A stretch of DNA of 64,000 nucleotides from Runella sp. SP2 (GCF_003711225.1 NZ_CP031030.1:6065501-6129500); one strand, 5' to 3'. Shown: positions 10,153 to 19,050, numbered from the stretch's first letter. Notes: generated by a model from the sequence alone, not told the origin. Numbers and translations are program-made.

Positions 10153-11829
10153 TTACGATTCCCAAATTATACTTTCTTTGGTTTCGTACCAAGGTTCCAT
10201 CATTGGGGCATAATTTTTTTCAATAACGTTTCTTTTTGTCTTCATTGTGGGGGTAAGCATGTTATTATCGACCGTCCAGGTGCCCTTTATGATGACTATT
10301 TTTTGCACTCTTTCGTATGTTTTTAGGCGAGGGTTAAGGTCAGAAAGGGTTGAATTTAGGCTTTGATTAATGGTATCTTTGTCAAATTTTTGGGCCATTT
10401 CTGATAAAACAACGAGGGCGATGGGCTGCGGTAAATTTTGCCCTACAACACAAATCTGCTCAATCATTTTGTTGTCCGCAAAGCCAAATTCTATCTGTGA
10501 TGGTGCCACATATTCTCCCTTCGACGTTTTGTACATTTCTTTGACTCGACCCGTAATTTTGAGGTACCCATCTTCATCGACTTCGCCTACATCGCCTGTG
10601 TGAATCCATCCATCTGAGTCGATGGTGTCGGCAGTGAGGGATGGTTCACGGTAATAACCCAGCATATTCCAAGGCGAACGAGTTAGAATTTCGCCTGTAC
10701 CTTCCGCAATGACGACCTCCATGCCTGGGTAAATTTTACCCACACTGCCATCTTTGGGGTTGTCGTGAGGCATCATGCACACCGCCCCTAGGTTTTCGGT
10801 CATTCCGTAGGCCTCCTGAATGGTAACTCCCAAACGCCTAAACCAACGAATCAAGGAAATCGGCATTGGTGCCGCGCCTGTAAGTACCAATTGGGCTTCA
10901 TTGAGCCCAAGCCCTTGCCTGATTTTTTTCTTGACAATACCACTCAATATTGGGATTTTGAGCAGCATATCTAGTTTCTTTTGCGGCATTTTGGCCAAAA
11001 TACCCAACTGAAATTTGGTCCAAATACGAGGTACAGCCAAAAAATGGGTCGGGCTCGCCGCTGCTAAGTTTTTGGCAAAAGTATCAAGCGATTCGGCAAA
11101 ATAAACCGTTCCGCCTGTACCCAAACTTGTCGCTTCAATAATGTTTCGCTCTGCAATGTGACACAAAGGTAAATAGGAAAAAAAACGAGGATTAGGTACA
11201 TCATACCGAAGAATGTCCTTAGTTCGGCCAACGGCCTCTGATACCGCTCGGTGCGTCACCATCACTCCTTTGGGGTTGCCTGTAGTCCCCGAAGTATAAA
11301 TGATTGAAAACAATTCATTAGGTTGAGGCGTGGGATTGTCGGAAATAGGGGCGTGGTTGGCCAAAATGTTATTCCACTGAATGTGTTCAGAATCAGGGTT
11401 ATAAGTGGGAAACGATATACATTTAATCGCTGAAGAAACTCCTTTTTTCATTCCTGACCAATCGTCGAGCTTACCTACAAACAAAACCGAGCAACCACTG
11501 TGGGTGAGCACTTGCTGAAGCTGGTCGGCGGTGAGGGTAGCATAAAAAGGTACCGAAACGTGGCCTGTCATCATGATGGCCAAATCGGCAATAATCCATT
11601 CGGCACAGTTTTTGGAAACCAGCCCGATGTTGCTTTGTGGCGGTAGGTTGAGCGAGCGCAGGTAGGCCGAAACCCGCCGCACTTGGTCACCGACTTCTTT
11701 CCATGTATAATCTCTGAAACTATCCCCAAAGGGCTGACGAAGATAGACTTGATGAGGACGTTCTTTTTCCCAATGGTATAAATTGTCAACAAAGGTAGTG
11801 ATTGGCGTTGGTGAGTTGGTGGCTTTCAT
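10153..11829 (-). CDS. AMP-forming long-chain acyl-CoA synthetase (FadD-like)
   Basis: This 558-residue protein is an ANL-superfamily acyl-activating enzyme: fatty acid + ATP + CoA gives acyl-CoA + AMP + PPi. The P-loop-like motif YTSGTTGNPKG is near residue 180. The adenylate motif AYGMTE and the GWIHTGDVGEVDEDGYLKIT/GRVKEMYKTSKGEYV block (hinge and catalytic lysine region) follow. Its length is close to the 550-600 residues of bacterial long-chain synthetases with the eukaryote-like 'GRVKEMYKTSKGEYVAP' form. The start at 11829 gives a complete N-terminus and lies about 22 nt downstream of a promoter overlapped by a perfect inverted repeat. The upstream neighbour on the same strand is an enoyl reductase-like MDR protein, so the pair may serve fatty-acid metabolism. 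Chain-length preference cannot be read from sequence. Confidence 0.93.
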   Translation of the reverse strand: MKATNSPTPITTFVDNLYHWEKERPHQVYLRQPFGDSFRDYTWKEVGDQVRRVSAYLRSLNLPPQSNIGLVSKNCAEWIIADLAIMMTGHVSVPFYATLTADQLQQVLTHSGCSVLFVGKLDDWSGMKKGVSSAIKCISFPTYNPDSEHIQWNNILANHAPISDNPTPQPNELFSIIYTSGTTGNPKGVMVTHRAVSEAVGRTKDILRYDVPNPRFFSYLPLCHIAERNIIEATSLGTGGTVYFAESLDTFAKNLAAASPTHFLAVPRIWTKFQLGILAKMPQKKLDMLLKIPILSGIVKKKIRQGLGLNEAQLVLTGAAPMPISLIRWFRRLGVTIQEAYGMTENLGAVCMMPHDNPKDGSVGKIYPGMEVVIAEGTGEILTRSPWNMLGYYREPSLTADTIDSDGWIHTGDVGEVDEDGYLKITGRVKEMYKTSKGEYVAPSQIEFGFADNKMIEQICVVGQNLPQPIALVVLSEMAQKFDKDTINQSLNSTLSDLNPRLKTYERVQKIVIIKGTWTVDNNMLTPTMKTKRNVIEKNYAPMMEPWYETKESIIWES

Positions 11830-11849
11830 CGTTGGTTAGTCGATTTAGG

Positions 11850-11902
11850 TATAGTAACAAAAATAGAATTTTTTTGATAAAAAATTGATTTTTGTTACTA
11901 TA
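11850..11902 (-). promoter_or_regulatory. Promoter overlapped by a perfect 15-bp inverted repeat
   Basis: TATAGTAACAAAAAT (11850-11864) is exactly complementary to ATTTTTGTTACTATA (11888-11902), with a 23-nt A/T-rich spacer. On the minus strand a Bacteroidota-type -7 element TATTTTTG (11865-11858) lies in the promoter-proximal arm, about 30 nt before the acyl-CoA synthetase ATG. The geometry suits a repressor with two half-sites or an RNA hairpin ending the upstream gene. An operator is favoured because of the promoter overlap. Confidence 0.5.
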
Positions 11903-11941
11903 AAATTCTTTGCCAACGAAATGAAGATTCAACACATTCTT

Positions 11942-12913
11942 TTAAGGCTTGATCAACACTTTCCCCCAACGCCCGTGCGCCTCGGCGTGCGTAACGGCTT
12001 TGGCTATTTCGTTTAAGGTGTAGGTTGCTTCAATCGGCATCTGTACTTTCCCCGTGGCAAGCAACTCAATCACTTCCCCAGCAACGCGGTGGCGAGTGGC
12101 TGCTTCGGTGCGCTTCATCCAGTCGGTTAGCCAAAAACCTTTGACCACAAGCTCACGGAAAATCATCAGCCCAAAATTGATATTCGGGTCTTGCAAACTC
12201 ATCAACCCATACACCAGCATAACACCCCCTCGGCCCATACATTTGAGGGCTTCGCTGGCAGTATGCCCACCGACACACTCCAATACGGCGCGTACACCTT
12301 CGTGGTTGGTAATTTGTTGGACTTTTTTCGGAACGTTTTCTTCTTCAGTATTGATAATTTCGTCGATTCCAAGAGCTCTTAATTCTTCGTTGAGGTCATT
12401 GCGGCGTACCGTTCCGATGGTTTTGATGCCTCTCATTTTACAAATTTGAATCACCATTTTACCCAATGCAGAAGCACAGGCCGTAATCATGAGCCATTCG
12501 CCCGCTTTTACGCCCGATTCTTCCACCATCGCAACGGCCGTGAATGGGTTAACAAAAAGTTGGGCGGCCACCTCGTCCGACATGGCTTCGGGCACTGGAA
12601 TAAGGGTGCGGTGGTTAGTTAAAACGTATTCGCTCCACGCGCCAATCGCCGTAAAACTTACGCGCGTACCAGTGCTAAGTTTCACATTGGCTCCTGCTTG
12701 TTCAATCATCCCAACACCCTCAAATCCTGCGCCTGAGGGTAACTGAGGCCGAATGCCGTATAGGTTTTGGACAAACATAATATCGGAAGGGTTGATGGGG
12801 CTTGCCAATACCCGAATCAGTACCTCGTCGGGTCCAGGAGTGAGTGGGTTTACTTCTTCTACGTGAAGAATGTCGGCAGGTTTTCCAAAATGTTGGAATA
12901 CGACTCGTTTCAT
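11942..12913 (-). CDS. Zinc-independent MDR oxidoreductase, enoyl-CoA reductase/quinone oxidoreductase-like
   Basis: This 323-residue protein is a medium-chain dehydrogenase/reductase. The N-terminal GroES-like domain (PGPDEVLIRVLASPINPSD, then LPSGAGFEGVGMIEQAGANV) lacks the structural-zinc cysteine cluster. A Rossmann segment (ASALGKMVIQICKMRGIKTI) lies near residue 150, and the MDR C-terminus ends HGRWGKVLIKP. The NPSD motif and YG.RP.LP segment resemble the mitochondrial-type 2-enoyl thioester reductase (MECR/Etr1) branch more than zinc alcohol dehydrogenases. NADPH-dependent reduction of an enoyl thioester or quinone is therefore likely, but the substrate is unknown. It precedes the acyl-CoA synthetase on the same strand, separated by the 11850-11902 inverted repeat. 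Confidence 0.85.
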   Translation of the reverse strand: MKRVVFQHFGKPADILHVEEVNPLTPGPDEVLIRVLASPINPSDIMFVQNLYGIRPQLPSGAGFEGVGMIEQAGANVKLSTGTRVSFTAIGAWSEYVLTNHRTLIPVPEAMSDEVAAQLFVNPFTAVAMVEESGVKAGEWLMITACASALGKMVIQICKMRGIKTIGTVRRNDLNEELRALGIDEIINTEEENVPKKVQQITNHEGVRAVLECVGGHTASEALKCMGRGGVMLVYGLMSLQDPNINFGLMIFRELVVKGFWLTDWMKRTEAATRHRVAGEVIELLATGKVQMPIEATYTLNEIAKAVTHAEAHGRWGKVLIKP

Positions 12914-12982
12914 AAGAGTTTTAGGTTAATGGGTACGGAATAAAATCTAATTTTACGGTTCAATATTCGTCAATTTATTTTT

Positions 12983-13708
12983 ATGAAGCTACTCTACACA
13001 GTTTGGTGTGCTTTTTGGCTCATTTTGATTTTTTTGTTGCTGTTTCCTTTCATGTTTATTTGTCTCCAACGGGAAGCGTGGAAACCGTACGCCCATTGGT
13101 TAAACCGATTGTGGGGCAAACTGTTTTTTCCCTTGGCGGGGATTAAAATTGAAGTAGAGTATCAATTTCGTCCCGACCCTGCACAAGCTTATGTGTTCTG
13201 TGCCAATCACTTTTCATACCTTGACATTGCGGTTATGGGGGTGATTCTTGAGAACTACTTTGCTTTTGTGGGCAAACATGGGGTTAAAAATATTCCGTTG
13301 TTTGGCTATATGTTTCAAAAACTTCACATTCAGGTCAATCGCGAAAACAGCCAAAGCCGCGTAGGGTCGTTAAGTCGGGCTCTAAAAACACTGGCCAAGG
13401 GGAGAAGCATTGTGATTTATCCTGAAGGGGGCATAAAAACAAAAAAGCCACCTCAGATGCACTCGTTTGTGGACGGGGCATTTAAGATGGCCATTCAGCA
13501 GCAAGTGCCAGTAGTACCTGTCACCTTGCTGACCAACTACAAAATCTTGCCTGATGAGACACCCATTCGGCTATCTCGTTATCCAATGAAAGCCATTGTA
13601 CACGAGCCACTCGTGACAGTTGGGTTGGGGCAAGAAGACGTTATGACGCTCAAAAACAATTGCTTTGAGGTCATTGATAGAGCCTTACGTGGCGTTCACA
13701 AACTATAA
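12983..13708 (+). CDS. 1-acyl-sn-glycerol-3-phosphate acyltransferase (PlsC family)
   Basis: This 241-residue membrane protein carries the acyltransferase catalytic motif NHFSYLD (HxxxxD) near residue 77 and the substrate motif YPEGGI near 153. An N-terminal hydrophobic helix (residues about 5-28) anchors it in the inner membrane. The family transfers an acyl chain to lysophosphatidic acid in phospholipid synthesis. The length matches bacterial PlsC. It is transcribed divergently from the MDR reductase and convergently with the sigma-factor operon; a hairpin separates it from the latter. Confidence 0.9.
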   Translation: MKLLYTVWCAFWLILIFLLLFPFMFICLQREAWKPYAHWLNRLWGKLFFPLAGIKIEVEYQFRPDPAQAYVFCANHFSYLDIAVMGVILENYFAFVGKHGVKNIPLFGYMFQKLHIQVNRENSQSRVGSLSRALKTLAKGRSIVIYPEGGIKTKKPPQMHSFVDGAFKMAIQQQVPVVPVTLLTNYKILPDETPIRLSRYPMKAIVHEPLVTVGLGQEDVMTLKNNCFEVIDRALRGVHKL

Positions 13709-13713
13709 AAAAA

Positions 13714-13749
13714 GCAATCAACCGAAGCTTTAGGCGACCGATTGATTGC
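13714..13749 (-). terminator. Rho-independent terminator of the sigma-factor operon
   Basis: GCAATCAA (13714-13721) pairs with TTGATTGC (13742-13749). Read on the minus strand, the stem is followed by a run of seven T. The stem overlaps the last codons of the 79-residue ORF and lies between convergent genes, so it may also stop plsC transcription. Confidence 0.7.
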
Positions 13750-13969
13750 TCTTATAATTTTGTGAATACGCCAAAATGTTGGAAACAACGCTGTTTGAGG
13801 GCGTTCGCTCAATTTTGTTCATCAGACTTTTCATCTCAAGGGCATCGAGATAAAATTCTAATAACTCTTGATCCCCGATAAGGGCATCTTCTATGAGCAC
13901 ATTTTCGTCTTCGGTGGTTTCTTCGTAAACATACCGAATTACATCATCTGGGGTAAACAGTTGTATCAT
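13730..13969 (-). CDS. Small acidic protein translationally coupled to the sigma factor
   Basis: This 79-residue acidic protein starts at ATG 13969, inside the last codons of the sigma-factor gene (26-nt overlap), which implies translational coupling. It has no signal peptide, membrane segment or zinc-binding HxxxCxxC motif, so it is not a ZAS-type anti-sigma factor. The first half is rich in D and E (ETTEDENVLIEDALIGDQEL) and predicted helical. The position suggests a regulator or partner of the sigma factor, but no function is established from sequence. A terminator overlaps its 3' end. Confidence 0.75.
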   Translation of the reverse strand: MIQLFTPDDVIRYVYEETTEDENVLIEDALIGDQELLEFYLDALEMKSLMNKIERTPSNSVVSNILAYSQNYKSNQSVA

Positions 13970-14543
13970 ATATAGGAACGCGGTTGCTGAGTTGCTTTCG
14001 CAAATTAATCAGCGCGTAACGCATTCTCCCCAAAGCCGTGTTGATACTCACTCCTGTGGCATCGGCGATTTCCTGAAAACTCATGTCTTCGTAATGGCGC
14101 ATAATAAGCACCTGACGCTGAGGATCGGGCAATCGTTGAATGAGTTCGCGAAGGTGCTCGTGTGTTTCTTGACGAATTTGGAGCGACTCGATTGAGTCTT
14201 CCGAAAAGTCTAAGGTATTGAACACACTGCTTCCATCTTCAAACACTACTTCCGGGTAACGTTTATCACGCCGAAAATGGTCAATAGCCAAATTGTGAGC
14301 AATTCTCAATATCCACGGCAAAAACTTGCCCTCATCGTTATACTTACCAGACTTGATGGTATCCACAGCTTTAACGAAGCTATCTTGCATCAAATCCTCA
14401 GCTACGTACTGATCTTTAACAATCAAATAAATAGTGGTGTAAATCTTTGACTTGTGACGCTGAACAAGTTTTTCGAAGGCTTTCTCGCTGCCTTGGATGT
14501 ACAATGAAACAAGCTCACTGTCGCTAACTTGGTACTTTTCCAT
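13944..14543 (-). CDS. RNA polymerase ECF-type sigma-70 factor
   Basis: This 199-residue protein contains sigma region 2 (residues about 25-95; YVAEDLMQDSFVKA and FLPWILRIAHNLAIDHFRR) and region 4 (about 130-180; LPDPQRQVLIMRHYEDMSF with helix-turn-helix FQEIADATGVSINTALGRMR). Regions 1 and 3 are absent, as in ECF sigma factors. No membrane anti-sigma gene is adjacent; the only partner is the overlapping 79-residue protein. A clear promoter (TTG, 21 nt, TATCTTTG) lies about 95 nt upstream. The regulon is unknown. Confidence 0.93.
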   Translation of the reverse strand: MEKYQVSDSELVSLYIQGSEKAFEKLVQRHKSKIYTTIYLIVKDQYVAEDLMQDSFVKAVDTIKSGKYNDEGKFLPWILRIAHNLAIDHFRRDKRYPEVVFEDGSSVFNTLDFSEDSIESLQIRQETHEHLRELIQRLPDPQRQVLIMRHYEDMSFQEIADATGVSINTALGRMRYALINLRKQLSNRVPIYDTTVYPR

Positions 14544-14641
14544 TTTTTTATGTACAATTAGTTAACGTAAAGCGTTGTTTCGATAGTATGTCCCCCTTTT
14601 AATTTTAATGAAGAAATTTATTTTGCGTCTTATTCTTGTGC

Positions 14642-14673
14642 CAAAGATAAATGATAAAAAAAATATTGTGCAA
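14642..14673 (-). promoter_or_regulatory. Sigma-operon promoter
   Basis: On the minus strand TATCTTTG (14649-14642) matches the Bacteroidota -7 consensus TAnnTTTG. A TTG (14673-14671) lies 21 nt upstream of it as a -33 element. The predicted leader to the sigma-factor ATG at 14543 is about 90 nt. Confidence 0.6.
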
Positions 14674-14858
14674 GCGTTTGCCAAATTTTTTTTAAAGTGT
14701 AATCGTAACACCAAATTTAATTTCGACTATTCAGAAGAAGTCAGAATAAATGTCGGTATTACACTAATCAAAGAAAAAATAGGATAGGTGTTTAAATTTT
14801 AATTTTTTTAATCTCTAAACACCGTATTTCTTCTAAGTAAAAGCAACTGGTTTTTGGA
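14674..14858. other. A/T-rich intergenic stretch between sigma operon and hisA
   Basis: No gene is visible. One hairpin can be drawn, GGTGTTTA (14787-14794) with TAAACACC (14816-14823) and a 21-nt A/T loop. It lies just past the hisA stop on the minus strand and is a weak terminator candidate. Confidence 0.4.
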
Positions 14859-15581
14859 CTAAGCTACCCAGCGCGTTAATTCGGACAAGGTAACTCTGCC
14901 TTCATAAATCGCTTTCCCGACAATCACGCCAAAAAGATTCATTTCAGCCAAACGCTCAATGTCGCCGATGTTGCTTACCCCCCCGCTGGCTATAATATGT
15001 AGGTCGGGACAGTGCTCTTGAAGGTTTTTGTACAAATCAAAGGAAGGGCCTTGAAGTAATCCATCTTTGGCGACGTCGGTACTGATGGTGTATTTGGCTC
15101 CTTTTTCTACCCATTGTTGCACAAAATCATATACCCACAAACCCGTGCCTTCTTCCCAGCCGCTCACGGCTACGCGTTCGTTGCGGGCATCGGCGCCCAA
15201 AATCATTTTGTCGCCGCCGTGTTGGTTAAGCCACGTTTCAAATAAGTCGGGATTTTTTACGGCAATACTTCCACCCGTTACTTGTTTTGCTCCCGATTCA
15301 AAAACGATACGTAGGTCGTCGTCAGATTGTACTCCACCGCCGAAGTCGATGTGAAGCTGGGTTTGGGTGGCAATTCGCTCCAATACTTTCCAGTTGACGA
15401 CTTTTTTTGCTTTGGCCCCGTCCAAGTCCACCAAGTGGAGGCGAGTCAAGCCCGCATCTTCAAACTCTTTGGCAACTTCGAGCGGGTTTTCGTTGTAAAT
15501 GGTTTTTTGACCGTAATCGCCTTGCGTGAGGCGGACACACTTGCCTTCAATGAGGTCTATGGCAGGGATGATATGGAACAT
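14859..15581 (-). CDS. hisA: HisA, phosphoribosylformimino-AICAR-P isomerase
   Basis: This 240-residue TIM-barrel enzyme catalyses the Amadori isomerisation of ProFAR to PRFAR, the fourth step of histidine synthesis. The N-terminal IPAIDLIEGKCVRLTQGDY holds the catalytic Asp8-equivalent. LGADARNERVAVSGW near residue 128 holds the second Asp. The phosphate-binding segments are IDFGGGVQ and IIASGGVSN. Length is typical. The usual partners hisH and hisF are not next to it: mutS2 is divergent upstream and the sigma operon lies downstream, so it stands alone here. Confidence 0.95.
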   Translation of the reverse strand: MFHIIPAIDLIEGKCVRLTQGDYGQKTIYNENPLEVAKEFEDAGLTRLHLVDLDGAKAKKVVNWKVLERIATQTQLHIDFGGGVQSDDDLRIVFESGAKQVTGGSIAVKNPDLFETWLNQHGGDKMILGADARNERVAVSGWEEGTGLWVYDFVQQWVEKGAKYTISTDVAKDGLLQGPSFDLYKNLQEHCPDLHIIASGGVSNIGDIERLAEMNLFGVIVGKAIYEGRVTLSELTRWVA

Positions 15582-15685
15582 AAGGACTTAGTCAATCAAC
15601 AGACCTTCGGAAGTAGAAGGACGAAAGTTGGGGGTGAGTTTTTGCGGTAAAATTAAGGAGTGTAAGTGGGTTTAACAATACTGAC

Positions 15686-15693
15686 TACCTTTG
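15686..15693 (+). promoter_or_regulatory. -7 element for mutS2-murI
   Basis: TACCTTTG matches TAnnTTTG and predicts a start near 15700, about 64 nt before the mutS2 ATG. No convincing -33 TTG is at normal spacing. Confidence 0.45.
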
Positions 15694-15763
15694 TAGGAAC
15701 TTTTCACCAGATTTTGAGCATTGAAAAGAGGTAATCGGTGCTGAACAGCATGACAAAATAGAA

Positions 15764-18169
15764 ATGTTATACCCGCAAGATTTAGAACAAAAATTAGGTT
15801 TTGACCGTATCCGCGAGCACTTGAGAGAGCTTTGCTTGAGTCCGCTTGGACAAGCATTTGTGCAGAAGATTCGCTTTTCGGACAATTTTGCCGTCATTGA
15901 TAAACTTACCCGCCAAACCGCCGAAATGAAGGCGATTATGGAGGAAACCTCGGGCGAGTTTCCTGCCCAAAATTACTTGGATGTGACGACTGCCCTCGAA
16001 AAAATTCGCATCGAAGGCATGTTGCTCTCGTTGGAGGAGTTTTATGACCTGAAACTATCGCTTCGTACGATTCGTCAGGTACTGAAATTTTTGGCCGACC
16101 AAGAGGATGACCGCTTTCCGTTTTTACGGGAGTTGGCAGGGAATGTGAAGGTAGAGAAATCGGTCAGTGATTCTATCGACCGCATTATTGATGACCGTGG
16201 TTTGGTACGCGACAACGCTTCGCCTGAGTTGGCGGACATTCGGCGACGGCTGATTTCTGAGGCGGCGACGGTGCGTAAAAAATTGGAATCTATCCTAAAA
16301 CACGCCAAAAATAGTGGCTGGGTCAACGATGACGTGTCTTTTACGGTGCGTAATGGCCGCATGGTGATTCCGATTTCGGCCGAGCACAAGCGTAAATTAA
16401 AAGGGTTTGTCCACGACGAATCAGCGACGGGACAAACGCTCTTTATGGAGCCCGCCGAAGTACTGGATGCCAATAACGAAATTCGTGAATTGGAATACGC
16501 CGAACGCCGCGAAGTGAATCGTATTTTGATTCAGTTGGCCAACCAAATTCGTCCGCACTTGATCGATTTGCAGCGGGCGTATCAGTTTTTGGGGATGGTT
16601 GATTTCATTCGTGCCAAGGCAAAACTAGCGTCATTGTTGGATGCTTCGCAGCCTACGTTTGTGAATCAGCCCATGATTGACTGGCGGCAAGCGCGGCATC
16701 CGTTGTTGTATTTGTCTTTCCAACAGCAAGGCCGAAAGGTGGTGCCGTTGACCATTCAATTGTCGCAACAGCAACGGATTTTGGTCGTTTCGGGTCCCAA
16801 CGCAGGTGGAAAATCGGTCTCACTCAAGACCATTGGCTTAGTACAATATATGTTTCAATGTGGGCTGTTGGTGCCCATGCGAGAAGATTCTAAAATAGGA
16901 CTTTTTCAGAATTTGTTTATTGATATTGGCGATGAGCAAAGTCTTGATAATGACTTGAGTACGTACAGTAGCCACCTCACAAACATGAAGTACTTCTTGA
17001 ACTTTAGTCAGAAGAAAACCTTGTTTTTGATTGATGAATTTGGAACGGGAACCGAGCCAAGTTTAGGGGGAGCGATTGCCGAAGCGATTTTGGAAGATTT
17101 GACCAAATCGGGAGCGTATGGAGTTATCAATACGCATTACACTAACCTCAAAACCTACGCCGATAAAACGCAGGGGCTGGTCAATGGTGCGATGCGTTAC
17201 GATGGGGAACATTTGGAGCCACTATATGAACTTGAAATTGGAAAACCAGGGAGTTCGTTTGCCTTTGAAATTGCCTCAAAAATTGGATTACCTAAGGCTG
17301 TCGTGCAGCGGGCAAAAGGGAAGTTAGGTTCTCAACAGGTCAACTTTGAGAAGTTGATAAAAGAATTGGAAATTGAGAAAAAGGTCTTCTCGGAGAAAAA
17401 TATTGAGGTGGGTATTAAGGAGCGAAAATTGGCTCAGCAATTGGTCGAGACGACGGCATTGCAATTGCGCTTAGACAATGACCAAAAGAAAATTCTGAAC
17501 GACGCCAAGCAAAAAGCGAAGCAATTGTTGGCCGATACTAACCAACGAATTGAGAATACCATTCGCGAAATCAAAGAAAATAAAGCCGAGCGCGAACCTA
17601 CCAAGCAAGTCCGCCAAGAATTAGAAAAATTTGAGGAGAAGGAACTGGTTCTTCAGCCCGTCAATGAGCCCGAAAAAGAGGAGTTTTTGCCCGAAAAAGG
17701 AGAAATTACAGTTGGAAGTTTTGTGAGAATCAAAGGCCAAACGACGGTAGGAGAGGTGTTGGCGATGAAAGGGAAAGATGCCGAAATTCGGATTGGCGAC
17801 TTAAAATCGAACGTGAAATTGAACCGTTTGGAAAAGGTGTCAAAGAAGGCATTTAAGGAAGCTACGGGCGAAAAAAGCGCGGGAATCCGCCTCGGAGGAA
17901 TTGACATGAACGAGAAAATGCTCAATTTTAGTTTTAACCTTGACATTCGAGGAAAACGCGGAGAAGAGGCGATGATTGAGCTTGATGAACTTATCAACAA
18001 TGCCATCATGCTGGGCTACGACGAATTGCGAATTGTGCACGGAAAAGGTGATGGTATTTTGCGGCAATTGGTTCGGAATCACCTCAAAACGTTCAAGCAA
18101 GTAGGAAAAATGACCGACGAACACCCCGACCGTGGCGGAGCGGGAGTGACGATTGTTCAGATGAAGTAA
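15764..18169 (+). CDS. mutS2: MutS2 ATPase/endonuclease
   Basis: This 801-residue protein has the MutS core and ABC-type ATPase: Walker A GPNAGGKSVSLKT near residue 345 and Walker B LFLIDEFGTGTEP near 420. A coiled-coil region with many K and E residues spans about 510-640. A C-terminal Smr nuclease domain spans about 725-801 (LDIRGKRGEEAM, IVHGKGDGILR). It lacks the mismatch-binding N-terminal domain of MutS. The family acts on recombination intermediates and, in other bacteria, on collided ribosomes. The gene ends one base before the murI start, so the two form an operon. Confidence 0.95.
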   Translation: MLYPQDLEQKLGFDRIREHLRELCLSPLGQAFVQKIRFSDNFAVIDKLTRQTAEMKAIMEETSGEFPAQNYLDVTTALEKIRIEGMLLSLEEFYDLKLSLRTIRQVLKFLADQEDDRFPFLRELAGNVKVEKSVSDSIDRIIDDRGLVRDNASPELADIRRRLISEAATVRKKLESILKHAKNSGWVNDDVSFTVRNGRMVIPISAEHKRKLKGFVHDESATGQTLFMEPAEVLDANNEIRELEYAERREVNRILIQLANQIRPHLIDLQRAYQFLGMVDFIRAKAKLASLLDASQPTFVNQPMIDWRQARHPLLYLSFQQQGRKVVPLTIQLSQQQRILVVSGPNAGGKSVSLKTIGLVQYMFQCGLLVPMREDSKIGLFQNLFIDIGDEQSLDNDLSTYSSHLTNMKYFLNFSQKKTLFLIDEFGTGTEPSLGGAIAEAILEDLTKSGAYGVINTHYTNLKTYADKTQGLVNGAMRYDGEHLEPLYELEIGKPGSSFAFEIASKIGLPKAVVQRAKGKLGSQQVNFEKLIKELEIEKKVFSEKNIEVGIKERKLAQQLVETTALQLRLDNDQKKILNDAKQKAKQLLADTNQRIENTIREIKENKAEREPTKQVRQELEKFEEKELVLQPVNEPEKEEFLPEKGEITVGSFVRIKGQTTVGEVLAMKGKDAEIRIGDLKSNVKLNRLEKVSKKAFKEATGEKSAGIRLGGIDMNEKMLNFSFNLDIRGKRGEEAMIELDELINNAIMLGYDELRIVHGKGDGILRQLVRNHLKTFKQVGKMTDEHPDRGGAGVTIVQMK

Positions 18170-18170
18170 T

Positions 18171-19001
18171 ATGAAAATACAAGGGCCGATTGGCGTATTT
18201 GATTCTGGGTACGGAGGGTTGACTATTTTAAAAGAACTGGTCAAGCAGTTGCCGCAGTACGATTATTTGTACTTGGGAGATAACGCGCGTGCTCCTTATG
18301 GCACGCGCTCGTTTGATACGGTTTATCATTATACTTTGGAGTGCGTAGAAGCATTGTTTGCCAAGGGATGCCACTTGGTGGTTTTGGCCTGTAATACGGC
18401 TTCAGCCAAAGCCTTACGGAACATTCAACAACTGGATTTACCACATATTGCGCCCGACAAACGCGTATTGGGCGTCATTCGCCCGACGACGGAAGTAATA
18501 GGTACGTTTACGGAGAGTCAGCACATCGGTATCTTTGCCACGGCAGGAACGGTTGCGTCGGAGTCGTATTTGGTTGAAATAGAGAAGTTTTTCCCAAAAG
18601 CAAACGTGCACCAAGAAGCGTGTCCTATGTGGGTGCCGTTGATAGAAAATGGAGAATTTGACAGTGACGGTGCCGATTATTTTGTCAAAAAACACATCGA
18701 ACACTTGCTCGGCCAAGCGCCAAACATAGACGCAGTTTTGCTAGGGTGTACGCATTATCCTTTGTTAATCAAGAAAATACGTCAGTTTTTGCCTGCTCAC
18801 ATTCGCATTGTGAATCAGGCCGAAATTGTGGCGACAAGTTTAGGCGATTACCTTCGTCGCCATCCTGAAATGGACGTAAAATGTGCTAAAAACTCCCAAC
18901 GTATTTTTTATACCACTGATTCAACGGAGGCATTTGACCGTCAATCGGCAGTGTTTTTTGGGCAGGAAGTGAAGAGCCTTCATCTTGATTTGGGGAAATA
19001 G
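18171..19001 (+). CDS. murI: Glutamate racemase
   Basis: This 276-residue enzyme interconverts L- and D-glutamate for peptidoglycan. The two catalytic cysteines are in LACNTAS (near residue 75) and LLGCTHYP (near 188). The N-terminus IGVFDSGYGGLTIL is the family signature, with the catalytic Asp and Ser. Length is normal. The start codon follows the mutS2 stop by one nucleotide, indicating co-transcription and probably coupled translation. Confidence 0.95.
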   Translation: MKIQGPIGVFDSGYGGLTILKELVKQLPQYDYLYLGDNARAPYGTRSFDTVYHYTLECVEALFAKGCHLVVLACNTASAKALRNIQQLDLPHIAPDKRVLGVIRPTTEVIGTFTESQHIGIFATAGTVASESYLVEIEKFFPKANVHQEACPMWVPLIENGEFDSDGADYFVKKHIEHLLGQAPNIDAVLLGCTHYPLLIKKIRQFLPAHIRIVNQAEIVATSLGDYLRRHPEMDVKCAKNSQRIFYTTDSTEAFDRQSAVFFGQEVKSLHLDLGK

Positions 19002-19050
19002 GAAAAATTAGGAATTAGTACGTTGTTAGATGAGTTTCATGGAAATTTTC

